Notes: a model not told the origin generated them from the sequence alone. Numbered from the stretch's first letter, positions 18,505 to 28,076 are shown. The stretch: DNA of 64,000 nt from an uncultured Winogradskyella sp. (GCF_947496485.1 NZ_CANMCZ010000001.1:553596-617595); one strand, 5' to 3'. A program made the numbers and translations.

Positions 18505-18572
18505 CGGGAAATAACTGTTTAATTATATTCAGACTTATTTTTTAAGAAATCTTTAACTAATCAACTAAAAAC

Positions 18573-20495
18573 ATGATGAAAAAAATTACTCTCTTAACTA
18601 TGCTTAGTTTTGCTTTTGTGCAGTTGACTATGGCTCAAACAATATTAACTGAAGGTTTTGAAGGTGCTACTTTCCCTCCAACAGGTTGGACTACCTATAT
18701 TGGTACAAATGGACTAGGAACAGCTCAAAATTGGATTCAAACTAGCACATCAAATACTGGCAGTGGTGCAGCTTTTAACCGATATGAAAATGTTTCTGGT
18801 GGCATAGCTGAAGATTGGCTAGTCACTAGCCAAATTGATTTAACAAGTGCCACAAACGCAGAATTGTTGTTTTATTCGGCACAAACCTATGGAACTAATT
18901 ATGGTTCTAATTATGAAGTTAAGGTTTCTACAAGTTCTCAAACTACTCATTCGGATTTTACAACGGTAGCCAGCTATGATGAAACTAATGTTGGTGGTGC
19001 ATATACATTACAAACTGTAGATTTATCTGCTTATGATGGTATGATGATATACATCGCGTTTGTTCATTTAAACGATGATGGTGACAATTGGTTCATCGAT
19101 GATATCGAAGTGAGATCACCTTTAAGTTTAGATGCTAAATTAAATGGCGTTAATCTAAATAGATATGCACTCACTTCTACAGATAATCAGTTATCTACAA
19201 GAGTCAATAATAACGGGCTTTCAACAATTACATCTTTAGATATTACCTGGAATGATGGAACAAACAATTATTCGGAAAACTTCAATGTAAATATTGCACC
19301 TGGAGAAACCCAAACAATCGTACACTCATCTCAAGTAAACTATAGTTCCGTAGAGGAAAAAACTATTACGGTGACTATTGATAGTGTTAATGGAGGAGCA
19401 GATGGTGATAGTTCAAATAATTCAATAAATACAAATTTTAATACAATGACTCAGTCTGGTACGAAAGCTGTTCTTATTGAAGAATCGACTGGTACTTGGT
19501 GTGGTTGGTGTCCGAGAGGAACTGTAGGCTTAGATTATATGACTACTACATATCCTAATAATGTTGTAGGAGTTGCTGTTCATTACTCAGACCCAATGAC
19601 TGACACCGAGTATGATACAGGGCTAGTAAATCTCATTGGTTCAGGTTGGCCTAATTCAGGAATAGATAGAAATCTATTAGGTGTAGATCCTGGACAGGCA
19701 TCTTTACAAAGCGGTTATGATACTCAAATCACTCAAGTTGTTCCTGTTGATTTATCTTCTGGAGCCACTCAGGTTGGAAACACATTAACTATTTCAGCTC
19801 AAGCAAGTTTTTACACCTCTTTTAATAATTCAGACTTTAGATTAGGAGTAATAATTACTGAAGATGGAGTAACAGGTACTGGAGATGGAACTAATGTTAA
19901 TAATTCAGATTATGATCAGGTAAATTATTATGCTGCTGGTAGCGGAAATGGTGTAATGGGTGGCTATGAAAATTATGGAGATCCAAAGCCTGCTACTGAT
20001 ATGATTTACAATCATGTAGGTAGAGCCATATTAGGTGGATTTAATGGGCAAGATGGTTCCGTACCAACTATTATTAATGTTGGTGATAATGTGTCTTACG
20101 ACTTTACTTACGCAATACCAGCGACTAGTGATGTTAATAATATGAATATCGTAGTTATCTTAATTGATGGAACAAATGGAGGCATTGTAAGTGCTCAACA
20201 AAGTTCTGTAGCACAAGCATTGAGTGTTGAAGAAGTCTCAGGAGCTTCTTCTATTAAAATTTATCCTAATCCAGCAAAAGACAATATTAATATTGCTTTA
20301 CAAGATGGAAATGGTGATTATAATATAACTGTAACTGATATGTTAGGAAGGACTGTAATTAATGAATCTTATAAAGATTTATTTGGGAATCAAAATGTAG
20401 CTTTATCAGTTGCTCAATTAAATGCAGGACATTATATTATGAATATCAATGATGGTAATGCATCTTACAGCACTAAATTTATTGTAACAAAGTAA
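18573..20495 (+). CDS. T9SS-sorted protein with Omp28-like CxxC domain
   Basis: A 640-residue exported protein. Signal peptide ends near MAQ. Residues about 25-185 are a jelly-roll 'choice-of-anchor' type domain (ILTEGFEGATFPPTGW, ending NWFIDDIEV). An Ig-like segment follows, then an Omp28-like domain with the redox motif ESTGTWCGWCPRG at about residues 305-317. The C-terminal 80 or so residues are a type A T9SS sorting domain (SIKIYPNPAKDNINI, ending STKFIVTK). It is therefore a surface or secreted CxxC protein. Its domain is homologous to that of the lipoprotein at 15097. It has its own promoter box and terminator. Confidence 0.88.
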   Translation: MMKKITLLTMLSFAFVQLTMAQTILTEGFEGATFPPTGWTTYIGTNGLGTAQNWIQTSTSNTGSGAAFNRYENVSGGIAEDWLVTSQIDLTSATNAELLFYSAQTYGTNYGSNYEVKVSTSSQTTHSDFTTVASYDETNVGGAYTLQTVDLSAYDGMMIYIAFVHLNDDGDNWFIDDIEVRSPLSLDAKLNGVNLNRYALTSTDNQLSTRVNNNGLSTITSLDITWNDGTNNYSENFNVNIAPGETQTIVHSSQVNYSSVEEKTITVTIDSVNGGADGDSSNNSINTNFNTMTQSGTKAVLIEESTGTWCGWCPRGTVGLDYMTTTYPNNVVGVAVHYSDPMTDTEYDTGLVNLIGSGWPNSGIDRNLLGVDPGQASLQSGYDTQITQVVPVDLSSGATQVGNTLTISAQASFYTSFNNSDFRLGVIITEDGVTGTGDGTNVNNSDYDQVNYYAAGSGNGVMGGYENYGDPKPATDMIYNHVGRAILGGFNGQDGSVPTIINVGDNVSYDFTYAIPATSDVNNMNIVVILIDGTNGGIVSAQQSSVAQALSVEEVSGASSIKIYPNPAKDNINIALQDGNGDYNITVTDMLGRTVINESYKDLFGNQNVALSVAQLNAGHYIMNINDGNASYSTKFIVTK

Positions 20496-20510
20496 AACGT
20501 ATAGATATAT

Positions 20511-20548
20511 TAAAAGGGAAGTTCACCACGCGACTTCCCTTTTATATT
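20511..20548 (+). terminator. Intrinsic terminator
   Basis: AAAAGGGAAGT (20512-20522) pairs with ACTTCCCTTTT (20533-20543); the T-rich stretch follows. Confidence 0.8.
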
Positions 20549-20563
20549 TACTCTAAAAAATAT

Positions 20564-20571
20564 TATCTTTG
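20564..20571 (+). promoter_or_regulatory. -7 box for the 20620 gene
   Basis: TATCTTTG matches the -7 consensus and lies 48 bases before the chosen ATG. It supports the ATG at 20620 over the TTG at 20590, which would leave a leader of only about 12 bases. Confidence 0.6.
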
Positions 20572-20619
20572 ATTAGATACTAATCGATTTTGAAGAAAAA
20601 AGAATTAAAACCAAATACT

Positions 20620-21351
20620 ATGAAGAAAAAACTACTTTTTATGAGCTTAATATTAGCTTCATATATGTCATTTGCACAATTTGAAGTTAGAGACAAAAGC
20701 GACGATAGTATCGTTACTGATGGTCAAACAATTAGCTTTTCAGAAGCTGGCTGTGGTTATTCAGATCCATGCAACTGGAAGTTTGATGTAACAAACACTA
20801 CAGCAGAAGCTATTTATATGAGAATTTTTGTAGACAACTTAACAAATACTGATGGTTCAAATTTTCAGTTATGTTTTGCTGGAGTTTGTTTAAACAATGT
20901 AACATTAAATAGCGGTTATCCTAATACAGCAGCAATGATAGGTCCTGGTGCAACAAATAGTGCTGGAAATAATTTTTGGAATCAAAACGATCCAACTACA
21001 ACGACACCTATGACTTGGACACTTAGATTTCAAGCCTTTGATGCTGGTGGAACTGAAATAGGTACACCATTAAGTGTTACTTACAATTTTGACCCAAGTT
21101 TAAGTATCGATGATTCTGAATTAACATCTGTTGAAATTTTCCCAACACAAGTTAAAAATGAGCTTAACGTTTCATCTAACGAAGATTTAACAGCCGAATT
21201 TTATGATATTTTAGGTAAAAAAGTGAAACAAGTAAAAGTGGCTTCTGGTGAATCAACTATTAACGTTTCAAATTTATCACCTCAACTTTATGTTATTCGT
21301 TTTTCGAATAACACTGGAAAAACCTTAGTGAGGAAAATTGTTGTAGAGTAA
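20620..21351 (+). CDS. Small T9SS-sorted secreted protein
   Basis: A 243-residue exported protein. The ATG at 20620 opens a good signal peptide (MKKKLLFMSLILASYMSFAQ). The mature part (about residues 21-160) is a beta-sandwich with Cys pairs (GCGYSDPCNW, LCFAGVCLNN) that could form disulphides. A type A T9SS sorting domain ends the protein (VEIFPTQVKNELNV, ending LVRKIVVE). No enzymatic motif is visible; it may bind or be structural. It follows the CxxC protein in the same direction but has a separate promoter and terminator. The disulphide potential is of interest beside thioredoxin-like neighbours. Confidence 0.8.
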   Translation: MKKKLLFMSLILASYMSFAQFEVRDKSDDSIVTDGQTISFSEAGCGYSDPCNWKFDVTNTTAEAIYMRIFVDNLTNTDGSNFQLCFAGVCLNNVTLNSGYPNTAAMIGPGATNSAGNNFWNQNDPTTTTPMTWTLRFQAFDAGGTEIGTPLSVTYNFDPSLSIDDSELTSVEIFPTQVKNELNVSSNEDLTAEFYDILGKKVKQVKVASGESTINVSNLSPQLYVIRFSNNTGKTLVRKIVVE

Positions 21352-21364
21352 ACATTTTAATCAT

Positions 21365-21406
21365 CTAAAAAAAGCCATTAGAAACTCTTCAAATGGCTTT
21401 TTTTAG
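21365..21406. terminator. Bidirectional terminator
   Basis: A perfect 15-base stem (21365-21379 with 21392-21406), containing A and T tracts, lies between two convergent genes. Confidence 0.88.
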
Positions 21407-21416
21407 AGATTTAACT

Positions 21417-23972
21417 CTAATACAAGGATTCAGGTGTTAAATTGTCAATATAAAGATTTAACTTATTAATGTATTTACTCACATAACCTTTTTCTAAGTT
21501 TTCTTCAGCAAAGAACACAACATTATCTTCATGGTTTTTCATAGTTACTGAAATTTTGTCCTCTTGTTTATTTAAAATAACATAGGCAACACGTTTATCA
21601 TAAGTATCTCGTGAGGTCAAGTAAACTATACCAGATTCTAACTTATTATTTTTAAACATTGCTCTATGCTGTTCTTTACCATTTTTATCATATCTGATGA
21701 CTTCACCATTGATATAATAATTGCCAACTTTATAACTCAGTCTTTTTTTATCTGAATTTTCGTGATAAGCAATAGTCTCTGTTTCTTTTCCATCCTTATA
21801 TTTAGAAACTCGTTTACCATTGTCATCATAAGATATACGTTTTGTAATAATACCATTACTATATGTTTCTTCAATGGGTTTTTTATTATAACCAGACGAA
21901 ACTATTTTAGTTCCTTCAAACGGATCACCATTTTTATAAGTTAAAGTAGATATTTTCTTTTCATCTTTATCATAATAACTAGTCTCCCCATTTAATTTAT
22001 CGTTTTTATAAGTCTCAATGGATTCTAATTTACCTATGTAGCTATATTTTTTAACAATACCTTCTTTTTTATCATTTACAAATTGTCCCTTCTCATAAAT
22101 TTTTTCTTGATTATAATCAAATACCTCATAAGTACCATTTCGCTTACCTTCTTTTATAGTAAACTTAGTTTTAGTAGGCTGATCGTAGATCGTTCCTTCC
22201 CAAGGTTTTCCGTCTTTGTAAGTCGCCTCAGTAAATATGTCTCCGTTTCTATTATAGGACTTTGAACAGCATGATGCATCTATCTCTTCCATTAAGACAG
22301 CATCAATATCACCATACTTTCTATAGGGTCCATAATCGTAACGCTTTAGTTTAGAGACAACTCCATTGACTTCTGTCATAACTAAGCTAATCACATCAGA
22401 TTCTGGAAAAAACTCATACAAAGTACCATCTTTTGCTACATAATCATAATTACCAATAAGTTCATCTTTCTCATTATAGAATTTACCTAGCATTTTATCA
22501 TAGCCTTTATATTCAATATCACTTTGTTTAGATCCGTTACTGTAATAGTCTATTGCTCTTATTTTATTGTAACCGTTGTCTTCGTAATACTCAGTACGTT
22601 TATAATCTACCTTTTCTTTTTCACTTTTCAGTTTCGTTCTAAAGGTAGTTCGCTCTTTTAAAAATCCTTTATTATAAGTTTCTATGCTAGAAATATCAGA
22701 ATCATACCCTGCATAAAATCGCTTACCTTTAATAGGCTTTGCATATTTATTTTGATAATCTATCTCTAAAGTTCCTAATACATTTCCTTTTTTGTCGAAA
22801 TAAGTTTCTTTTTCTTTAGTTACTTCACTAAAAACTATCTTAGTATTTGAGTAATAGTTGGTTTCTTTAATGAGTTCACCGTCCTTGTAAGTAGCTTTTT
22901 TATTTCCTGTAATTTCAGTACCAGTTAAAGGATAATAATTCTGATATACCATTCGTGCAATCTCTTCGCCTTTTTCATTGTAGCTAATCTGAAGTTCTTT
23001 TACATTATCTTTATATGTAGTTACAGATTTAACTTTACCATCAGTGTATCGTAGTTCTTCTTTTACTAATTTACTATCATTATAAGTTCTTAGGGACACT
23101 ACTGTGTTAGGCTCTGTATCTTTATAGCCATAAGAGAAAAAATACTCAGTCCCATTATTTGGTTTTAAATAGTCATAGTCCATGAGGTAGGTTACACTTC
23201 CTAGTTCAATACCTTCATTAGAATAAAAGGTCTTTTTATAATCGGGCTCATACTCAAATTCAGTTCTTATCTGCCTATTGGGATAGTAGACCGTCTCGCC
23301 TAACAGACGCTCAAATGGATAATATCTTATTTGTCTTATTCTCATAGGCTCGTAATAATAAAATACCTCTTCCCCTTTTGTATAACCATTATCCAAAATT
23401 TTGAGCTCACCTATTAATTCACCTTTTTCATCGTAATATTTAGATAAAAATCTCCCTTTATTAACCTTACTATAGTTTTCATAACGTACTCCATTTATAT
23501 CCTTATCAAAAATAATCTCTATAATAGTGTCATTTTTTATTTCTGTATAATAGTTGTTTCGCAGTTGATTTCTATATTGAGTACCACCAACTAAACGGCC
23601 ATCTTTATACATTGCGACTAGTTTCTCAGTGTTATAAAAAGTAACAAATTCACCATCAAGTCTGCTATTTACATAATTGCCCTCTTGAGACAATTTTCCA
23701 TCTTCGGTATACCAGCTCACTTTGCCTTGCCAAACAGATCTATCTGCCTTTTTAGATAAGCCACTCATCTGTAATTGACCTGAAGCATAATAATCCTCTA
23801 CACGAAATAAATCGCCTTCTTTTTTCACTGGCGGACGAAAAAAAGCTGCACTATCTTTTACAGTTTCTTTCCAATTTAAATTATAGTATAGAGTATCCTG
23901 TTGTGATTGTGCTTTTATAGATATAAGGCAAATCATAAAAAAAAATAAGGTCAAGTAGTGTCTTAATTTCAT
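21417..23972 (-). CDS. Large exported MORN-like (YwqK-type) repeat protein
   Basis: An 851-residue exported protein (signal peptide ending IKAQS). Nearly the whole length is made of short beta-hairpin repeats of the kind 'Y-x-NG-x-L-x-x-x-x-x-Y-x-DGK', such as GNYVNSRLDGEFVTFYN and KDGKPWEGTIYDQP, resembling the MORN_2 or YwqK-antitoxin type. This predicts a long single-sheet rod. There is no catalytic motif and no T9SS domain. Such repeats may bind protein or membrane; the role is unknown. It stands alone, convergent with the T9SS gene on its left. Confidence 0.75.
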   Translation of the reverse strand: MKLRHYLTLFFFMICLISIKAQSQQDTLYYNLNWKETVKDSAAFFRPPVKKEGDLFRVEDYYASGQLQMSGLSKKADRSVWQGKVSWYTEDGKLSQEGNYVNSRLDGEFVTFYNTEKLVAMYKDGRLVGGTQYRNQLRNNYYTEIKNDTIIEIIFDKDINGVRYENYSKVNKGRFLSKYYDEKGELIGELKILDNGYTKGEEVFYYYEPMRIRQIRYYPFERLLGETVYYPNRQIRTEFEYEPDYKKTFYSNEGIELGSVTYLMDYDYLKPNNGTEYFFSYGYKDTEPNTVVSLRTYNDSKLVKEELRYTDGKVKSVTTYKDNVKELQISYNEKGEEIARMVYQNYYPLTGTEITGNKKATYKDGELIKETNYYSNTKIVFSEVTKEKETYFDKKGNVLGTLEIDYQNKYAKPIKGKRFYAGYDSDISSIETYNKGFLKERTTFRTKLKSEKEKVDYKRTEYYEDNGYNKIRAIDYYSNGSKQSDIEYKGYDKMLGKFYNEKDELIGNYDYVAKDGTLYEFFPESDVISLVMTEVNGVVSKLKRYDYGPYRKYGDIDAVLMEEIDASCCSKSYNRNGDIFTEATYKDGKPWEGTIYDQPTKTKFTIKEGKRNGTYEVFDYNQEKIYEKGQFVNDKKEGIVKKYSYIGKLESIETYKNDKLNGETSYYDKDEKKISTLTYKNGDPFEGTKIVSSGYNKKPIEETYSNGIITKRISYDDNGKRVSKYKDGKETETIAYHENSDKKRLSYKVGNYYINGEVIRYDKNGKEQHRAMFKNNKLESGIVYLTSRDTYDKRVAYVILNKQEDKISVTMKNHEDNVVFFAEENLEKGYVSKYINKLNLYIDNLTPESLY

Positions 23973-24119
23973 TGGATATAGGTTTAAATTTTGATAATAA
24001 ATTCTTCTATTTTATTATTAGCAAACTATTTTTTGATGGTACAAATTTCTAATAAATTTTGATACAAGACCACCCTGTTTTCAGGGTTTTCACAACTACT
24101 GAATTAAGCATATAAAACA

Positions 24120-24752
24120 TCATGCTTTGAATTTTAAAGGTAAATAAATCACCTTCTTCGTGTCAAAAAAAACTTCTTCAAAATAATCTGAAAGCAGAAA
24201 TGCTTTAACATTTGTGTATTGTTTTAGTTCTTCGGTTAAATCACCTCCTTTTAAGTAGAGAATACCATTTTTTAGTTCATTTTTTTGTTGCTTTTTTACC
24301 TTTCTCTTCACCCACTTTGTAAACTCGGGCATTGCAGTTACAGCTCTACTTACAATAAAGTCAAAAGTTTCATCCATAGCCTCTACTCTACTGTGTGTAG
24401 TTTTCACATTTGTTAATTCAATAGCTTCACACACAGCATTAATGACTTTCAACTTTTTGTTTATACTATCTACCAAGTGAAATTGACAATTTGGAAACAT
24501 AATAGCCAGTGGTACGCCAGGAAAACCTCCACCTGTACCAACATCTAAAATTGAAGAATTATCAGCAAACTGAATCACTTTGGCAATTCCCAAAGAATGA
24601 AGCACATGTCTTAAATATAATTCATCAATGTCTTTACGAGACACAACATTTATCTTCGCGTTCCAATCTTTATATAAGCCCTCTAAAGCTTCAAATTGTT
24701 TAATTTGAATTTCTGTTAAATTTGGGAAATATTTAAGGATTAAATCCATCAT
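24120..24752 (-). CDS. rsmG: 16S rRNA (guanine-527-N7) methyltransferase
   Basis: A 210-residue SAM-dependent methyltransferase that modifies G527 of 16S rRNA. The SAM loop is ILDVGTGGGFPGVPLA, with the RsmG-specific VSRAVTAMPEFTKWV later. The ATG at 24752 (or 24749) is preferred over a TTG at 24767, because a TATTTTTG promoter box overlaps that TTG. This leaves a leaderless or very short-leader transcript. It is divergent from the desaturase gene. Confidence 0.94.
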   Translation of the reverse strand: MMDLILKYFPNLTEIQIKQFEALEGLYKDWNAKINVVSRKDIDELYLRHVLHSLGIAKVIQFADNSSILDVGTGGGFPGVPLAIMFPNCQFHLVDSINKKLKVINAVCEAIELTNVKTTHSRVEAMDETFDFIVSRAVTAMPEFTKWVKRKVKKQQKNELKNGILYLKGGDLTEELKQYTNVKAFLLSDYFEEVFFDTKKVIYLPLKFKA

Positions 24753-24764
24753 TTTTACTTTTTT

Positions 24765-24772
24765 CAAAAATA
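24765..24772 (-). promoter_or_regulatory. -7 box for rsmG
   Basis: On the minus strand this reads TATTTTTG, matching TAnnTTTG, 12 bases before the ATG at 24752. It decides against the upstream TTG start. Confidence 0.5.
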
Positions 24773-24829
24773 CTTAATTTTATGTGTATAAATTATTGTA
24801 TTCTCATATGTTCGATTTTAATTATTAAC

Positions 24830-24837
24830 TATCTTTG
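24830..24837 (+). promoter_or_regulatory. -7 box for the desaturase gene
   Basis: TATCTTTG matches the -7 consensus and lies 55 bases before the desaturase ATG. Confidence 0.6.
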
Positions 24838-24892
24838 CTACTCTTATAATGTATCTTATTCCCAAACGTTATAGCATAAAATATATAGACTA

Positions 24893-25987
24893 ATGGCACA
24901 ACAAACCTTAAAGTTCTCTAGAACAGATTCTGCGAAATTTTTCAGAACGCTAAACAAACGCGTTAATAATTACTTCAAAGAAAACAATATTAAAAAAACA
25001 GGAAACTGGAAACTATATATAAAAGCCATAATAATGTTTACATTATTACTTGGCCCTCTTGTATTATTATTAACAATTGAGTTACCAACTTGGCTTCAAG
25101 TTATATCTATGATGGTTATTGGTATTGGCATGGCGGGAGTAGGAATGAACGTTATGCACGATGCAAACCACGGTTCTTTTTCTAGTAAAAAATGGGTTAA
25201 TAAACTAATGGGAAGTAGCATACATATATTAGCTGGTAATGATTATAATTGGAAAGTACAGCACAATGTATTACATCATACATATACAAATATTCAAGGC
25301 CACGATGAAGATATTGATGCAGGAAGAATAATTCGCTTTTCTAAACATTCTAAATGGTTAAAAATTCATAAATATCAAAAATACTATGCGTTTCTATTAT
25401 ATGGTTTATTAACTGTTAATTGGGCCATTACTACAGACTTTAAGCAAACATACCAATACCTTAAAAGAAAATTATCTTATGGCGAATTCCCTAATCCTGC
25501 TACACAATGGACCAAGTTAATTATTGGTAAGATAATATACTATTCTATTTGGGTGGTTCTACCTCTTGCTTTGGGTTACACCTGGTGGCAAGTTTTAATC
25601 GGGTTTCTAATTATGCATTACACTGCAGGAATGATTTTAAGTGTTATTTTTCAATTAGCACACGTAATGCCAAATACCGATATGCCTTTGCCAGATGAAG
25701 AAGGAAACATGAAAAATACTTGGGCAATTCACCAACTATTTACGACTTCTAATTTTTCTCCTAAAAGTTGGATTGTAGAATTTTACACTGGTGGCTTAAA
25801 CAGACAAGTTGAGCATCATTTATTCTCAAATATAAGCCATGTCCATTACAAAAACATAGCAAAAATAGTAAGAGAAACTGCTAATGAGTTTAGTTTACCT
25901 TATAATGAATACAATTCAATTTGGACAGCTATCTCAGAGCATTATCAGCAACTAAAAGAATTAGGTAAAAAGCCAAGCATGGCATAA
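24893..25987 (+). CDS. Membrane fatty-acid desaturase
   Basis: A 364-residue di-iron membrane desaturase that introduces double bonds into acyl chains, probably of phospholipids or acyl-CoA. All three His boxes are present: HDANHGSF (about residue 85), HNVLHHTYTN (about 122) and QVEHHLFSNISHVHY (about 305). Four hydrophobic segments lie between them. No cytochrome b5 or ferredoxin domain is fused, so reduction must come from elsewhere. It suits growth in cold or variable temperatures. It has its own promoter box and precedes an aminotransferase gene by 31 bases. Confidence 0.9.
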   Translation: MAQQTLKFSRTDSAKFFRTLNKRVNNYFKENNIKKTGNWKLYIKAIIMFTLLLGPLVLLLTIELPTWLQVISMMVIGIGMAGVGMNVMHDANHGSFSSKKWVNKLMGSSIHILAGNDYNWKVQHNVLHHTYTNIQGHDEDIDAGRIIRFSKHSKWLKIHKYQKYYAFLLYGLLTVNWAITTDFKQTYQYLKRKLSYGEFPNPATQWTKLIIGKIIYYSIWVVLPLALGYTWWQVLIGFLIMHYTAGMILSVIFQLAHVMPNTDMPLPDEEGNMKNTWAIHQLFTTSNFSPKSWIVEFYTGGLNRQVEHHLFSNISHVHYKNIAKIVRETANEFSLPYNEYNSIWTAISEHYQQLKELGKKPSMA

Positions 25988-26018
25988 TACAATTCGCCGA
26001 TTAAAATAATCAATTACA

Positions 26019-27203
26019 ATGAACCAACTATCAGATAGAATTAATAATCTATCGACTTCAGCAACCCTTGCCATGGCAGCAAAAGCCAGAGAATTACGAG
26101 CAGAGGGAAAAGATATTATTGGATTAAGTTTAGGTGAACCAGACTTTAACACTCCAGAATTTATTAAAAAAGCAGCCATAGAAGCTGTAAATCAAGACTA
26201 TAATAGCTACACTCCAGTTGATGGCTATGTAGAGCTAAAAGAAGCTATCATTACTAAGTTTAAACGAGATAATAACCTCAACTATACTTTACCTCAAATT
26301 GTAGTATCTACAGGTGCAAAACAAGCTTTATATAATATCGCTTCTGTAATGCTTAACAAAGGAGATGAAGTTATTTTACCTTGTCCTTATTGGGTAAGTT
26401 ATAGTGATATTGTAAAACTTAATGATGGTGTTTCAGTAGAAGTAAAAACATCTATTGACAATGATTTTAAAATGACTGCAGCTCAGCTTGAAGCTGCTAT
26501 TACGCCAAAAACAAAGATGATTTGGTACAGCTCCCCTTGCAATCCAAGTGGATCTGTTTACAGTAAGGATGAACTCAGAGCATTGGCTGATGTTTTACAA
26601 AAACATCCTAACATTTATGTTGTCTCTGATGAAATCTATGAACACATTAATTTTGTTGGTGGACATTATAGTATGGCTCAGTTTGATGATATGTATAACC
26701 GAACGATTACTGTAAACGGTGTTTCTAAAGCATTTGCAATGACAGGTTGGAGAATCGGATATATTGGAGCCCCAGATTGGATAGCCAGAGCCTGTAATAA
26801 AATACAAGGACAAATAACAAGTGGAGCTAACTGCATAGCTCAACGTGCCGTAATTACTGCATTAGAAGCACCAGCATCTAGTGTGCAATATATGGTAGAC
26901 GAATTTAAAGTACGTCGTAAACTTATTTTAGACCTACTAAGTGAGATTGATGGTTTTAAATCTAATGAGCCAGAGGGAGCGTTTTACGTTTTCCCAGATG
27001 TATCGGCTTATTTTGGAAAAACCATAAAAGGAAAAACCATTAATAATGCGACTGATATGTCATTATTTCTATTAGAAGAAGCATTGGTTGCAACGGTAAC
27101 TGGTGAAGCTTTTGGTAATCCAAATTGCATTAGAATTTCTTATGCAGCATCTCAAGAAAATATTAAAGAGGCAATTAAACGTATTAAAACAGCGTTAAGC
27201 TAA
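26019..27203 (+). CDS. Class I PLP-dependent aminotransferase
   Basis: A 394-residue aminotransferase of the aspartate aminotransferase Ib-like group. The PLP lysine is K237 (NGVSKAFAMTGWRIGY), with SSPCNPSG for the cofactor Asn and VSDEIYEHI before it. The C-terminal Arg that binds the substrate carboxylate lies in NCIRISYAAS. The substrate is most likely aspartate or a related amino acid; prephenate activity as in some relatives is not excluded. It may be co-transcribed with the desaturase 31 bases upstream, and a strong terminator follows. Confidence 0.92.
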   Translation: MNQLSDRINNLSTSATLAMAAKARELRAEGKDIIGLSLGEPDFNTPEFIKKAAIEAVNQDYNSYTPVDGYVELKEAIITKFKRDNNLNYTLPQIVVSTGAKQALYNIASVMLNKGDEVILPCPYWVSYSDIVKLNDGVSVEVKTSIDNDFKMTAAQLEAAITPKTKMIWYSSPCNPSGSVYSKDELRALADVLQKHPNIYVVSDEIYEHINFVGGHYSMAQFDDMYNRTITVNGVSKAFAMTGWRIGYIGAPDWIARACNKIQGQITSGANCIAQRAVITALEAPASSVQYMVDEFKVRRKLILDLLSEIDGFKSNEPEGAFYVFPDVSAYFGKTIKGKTINNATDMSLFLLEEALVATVTGEAFGNPNCIRISYAASQENIKEAIKRIKTALS

Positions 27204-27230
27204 TATAATACATCAATCGCCTTTTTTAAG

Positions 27231-27267
27231 AAAAGCTATAACGTGATTTTTGCGTTATAGCTTTTTT
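27231..27267. terminator. Bidirectional terminator
   Basis: A perfect 13-base stem (27231-27243 with 27253-27265) has A and T tracts at its ends and sits between two convergent genes. Confidence 0.88.
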
Positions 27268-27268
27268 A

Positions 27269-27523
27269 TTATGATGCAAAAAATAGCCAAACCAAAGCTA
27301 TACTTATTACAATCGTTAATCCAATGATTTTCACCCAAAGGATTTGATTTTCTTTTTTTAGTTTTTTTCTTATATCTCTTAGTTGCTTTGGCGTAGCAGT
27401 AGGGAAATCATATTCTGGTTTTTTGTTTTTCCCATATCCACCTAGCGTCTTTCTAAACTTAGTACGTTTACCCAACATTCTTTCATTATTCTTAAGTATA
27501 GTAATCATTGTTTGAGCTCCCAT
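27269..27523 (-). CDS. Small tail-anchored protein, unknown
   Basis: An 84-residue protein, very basic in the middle (KRTKFRKTLGGYGKNKK), with one hydrophobic segment at the C-terminus (about residues 62-82). The sequence after the start suggests a second possible ATG at residue 6. No known domain is recognised; the length and layout look like a conserved flavobacterial hypothetical. Its 3' end abuts the bidirectional terminator. The next minus-strand gene upstream encodes another small protein with a C-terminal hydrophobic end. Confidence 0.6.
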   Translation of the reverse strand: MGAQTMITILKNNERMLGKRTKFRKTLGGYGKNKKPEYDFPTATPKQLRDIRKKLKKENQILWVKIIGLTIVISIALVWLFFAS

Positions 27524-27657
27524 AAATTATAAGTTTTAAAAGTTGAGTAGAGGCAATAGTAACTGCGTCGACATATAATGAAACATGTCATTAAAATTAT
27601 AAAAGACACTTTATAAAAGTGTCAGTTAAAGATCAAAAAAGTCAATTGTCTATTCTT

Positions 27658-27906
27658 TTAGAATAAAGCGACTAATGCTATGGCAAAAACTGATAATTTC
27701 AAGATTACAGCAGTATGGTTTACCATATTGAATTGTGAAGATTTTAGACGTTGTCTAATTCCAAATACTGATTTTGTAGTAGACTTACTAAAGTTTTGCT
27801 TTACAACTGATTTGTAATTAGAATTTAATAATCCGTTGGTTGTAAAATGAGTCACCTCAGCGGGTTCTGGTACAAATTCTAATTCTTGTTTTAATACTAA
27901 TTCCAT
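27658..27906 (-). CDS. Small protein with C-terminal hydrophobic segment
   Basis: An 82-residue protein from the ATG at 27906 (MELVLKQELEFVPEP). The frame is open to 28014, but the upstream part is Cys/Asn-rich and unlike a protein N-terminus. The C-terminal 20 residues are hydrophobic (VILKLSVFAIALVALF), giving a tail-anchor layout like the neighbour at 27269. No domain recognised; it may be a real small gene or a conserved leader-type peptide. Confidence 0.45.
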   Translation of the reverse strand: MELVLKQELEFVPEPAEVTHFTTNGLLNSNYKSVVKQNFSKSTTKSVFGIRQRLKSSQFNMVNHTAVILKLSVFAIALVALF

Positions 27907-28076
27907 GATTGATATTTTTAATTGGTTATACAAGTAAGACGCACAAGAATTAAAAATGTTACAGCCTGTGTTGCAACTATAGCGTGAGATTGACCATGTA
28001 AATTCCAAAAACAACCAGTAGAAATATAGGCTAGCTATATTTTAAAAAAAAATAAAAAAAAGTTTAAAATCATCAC

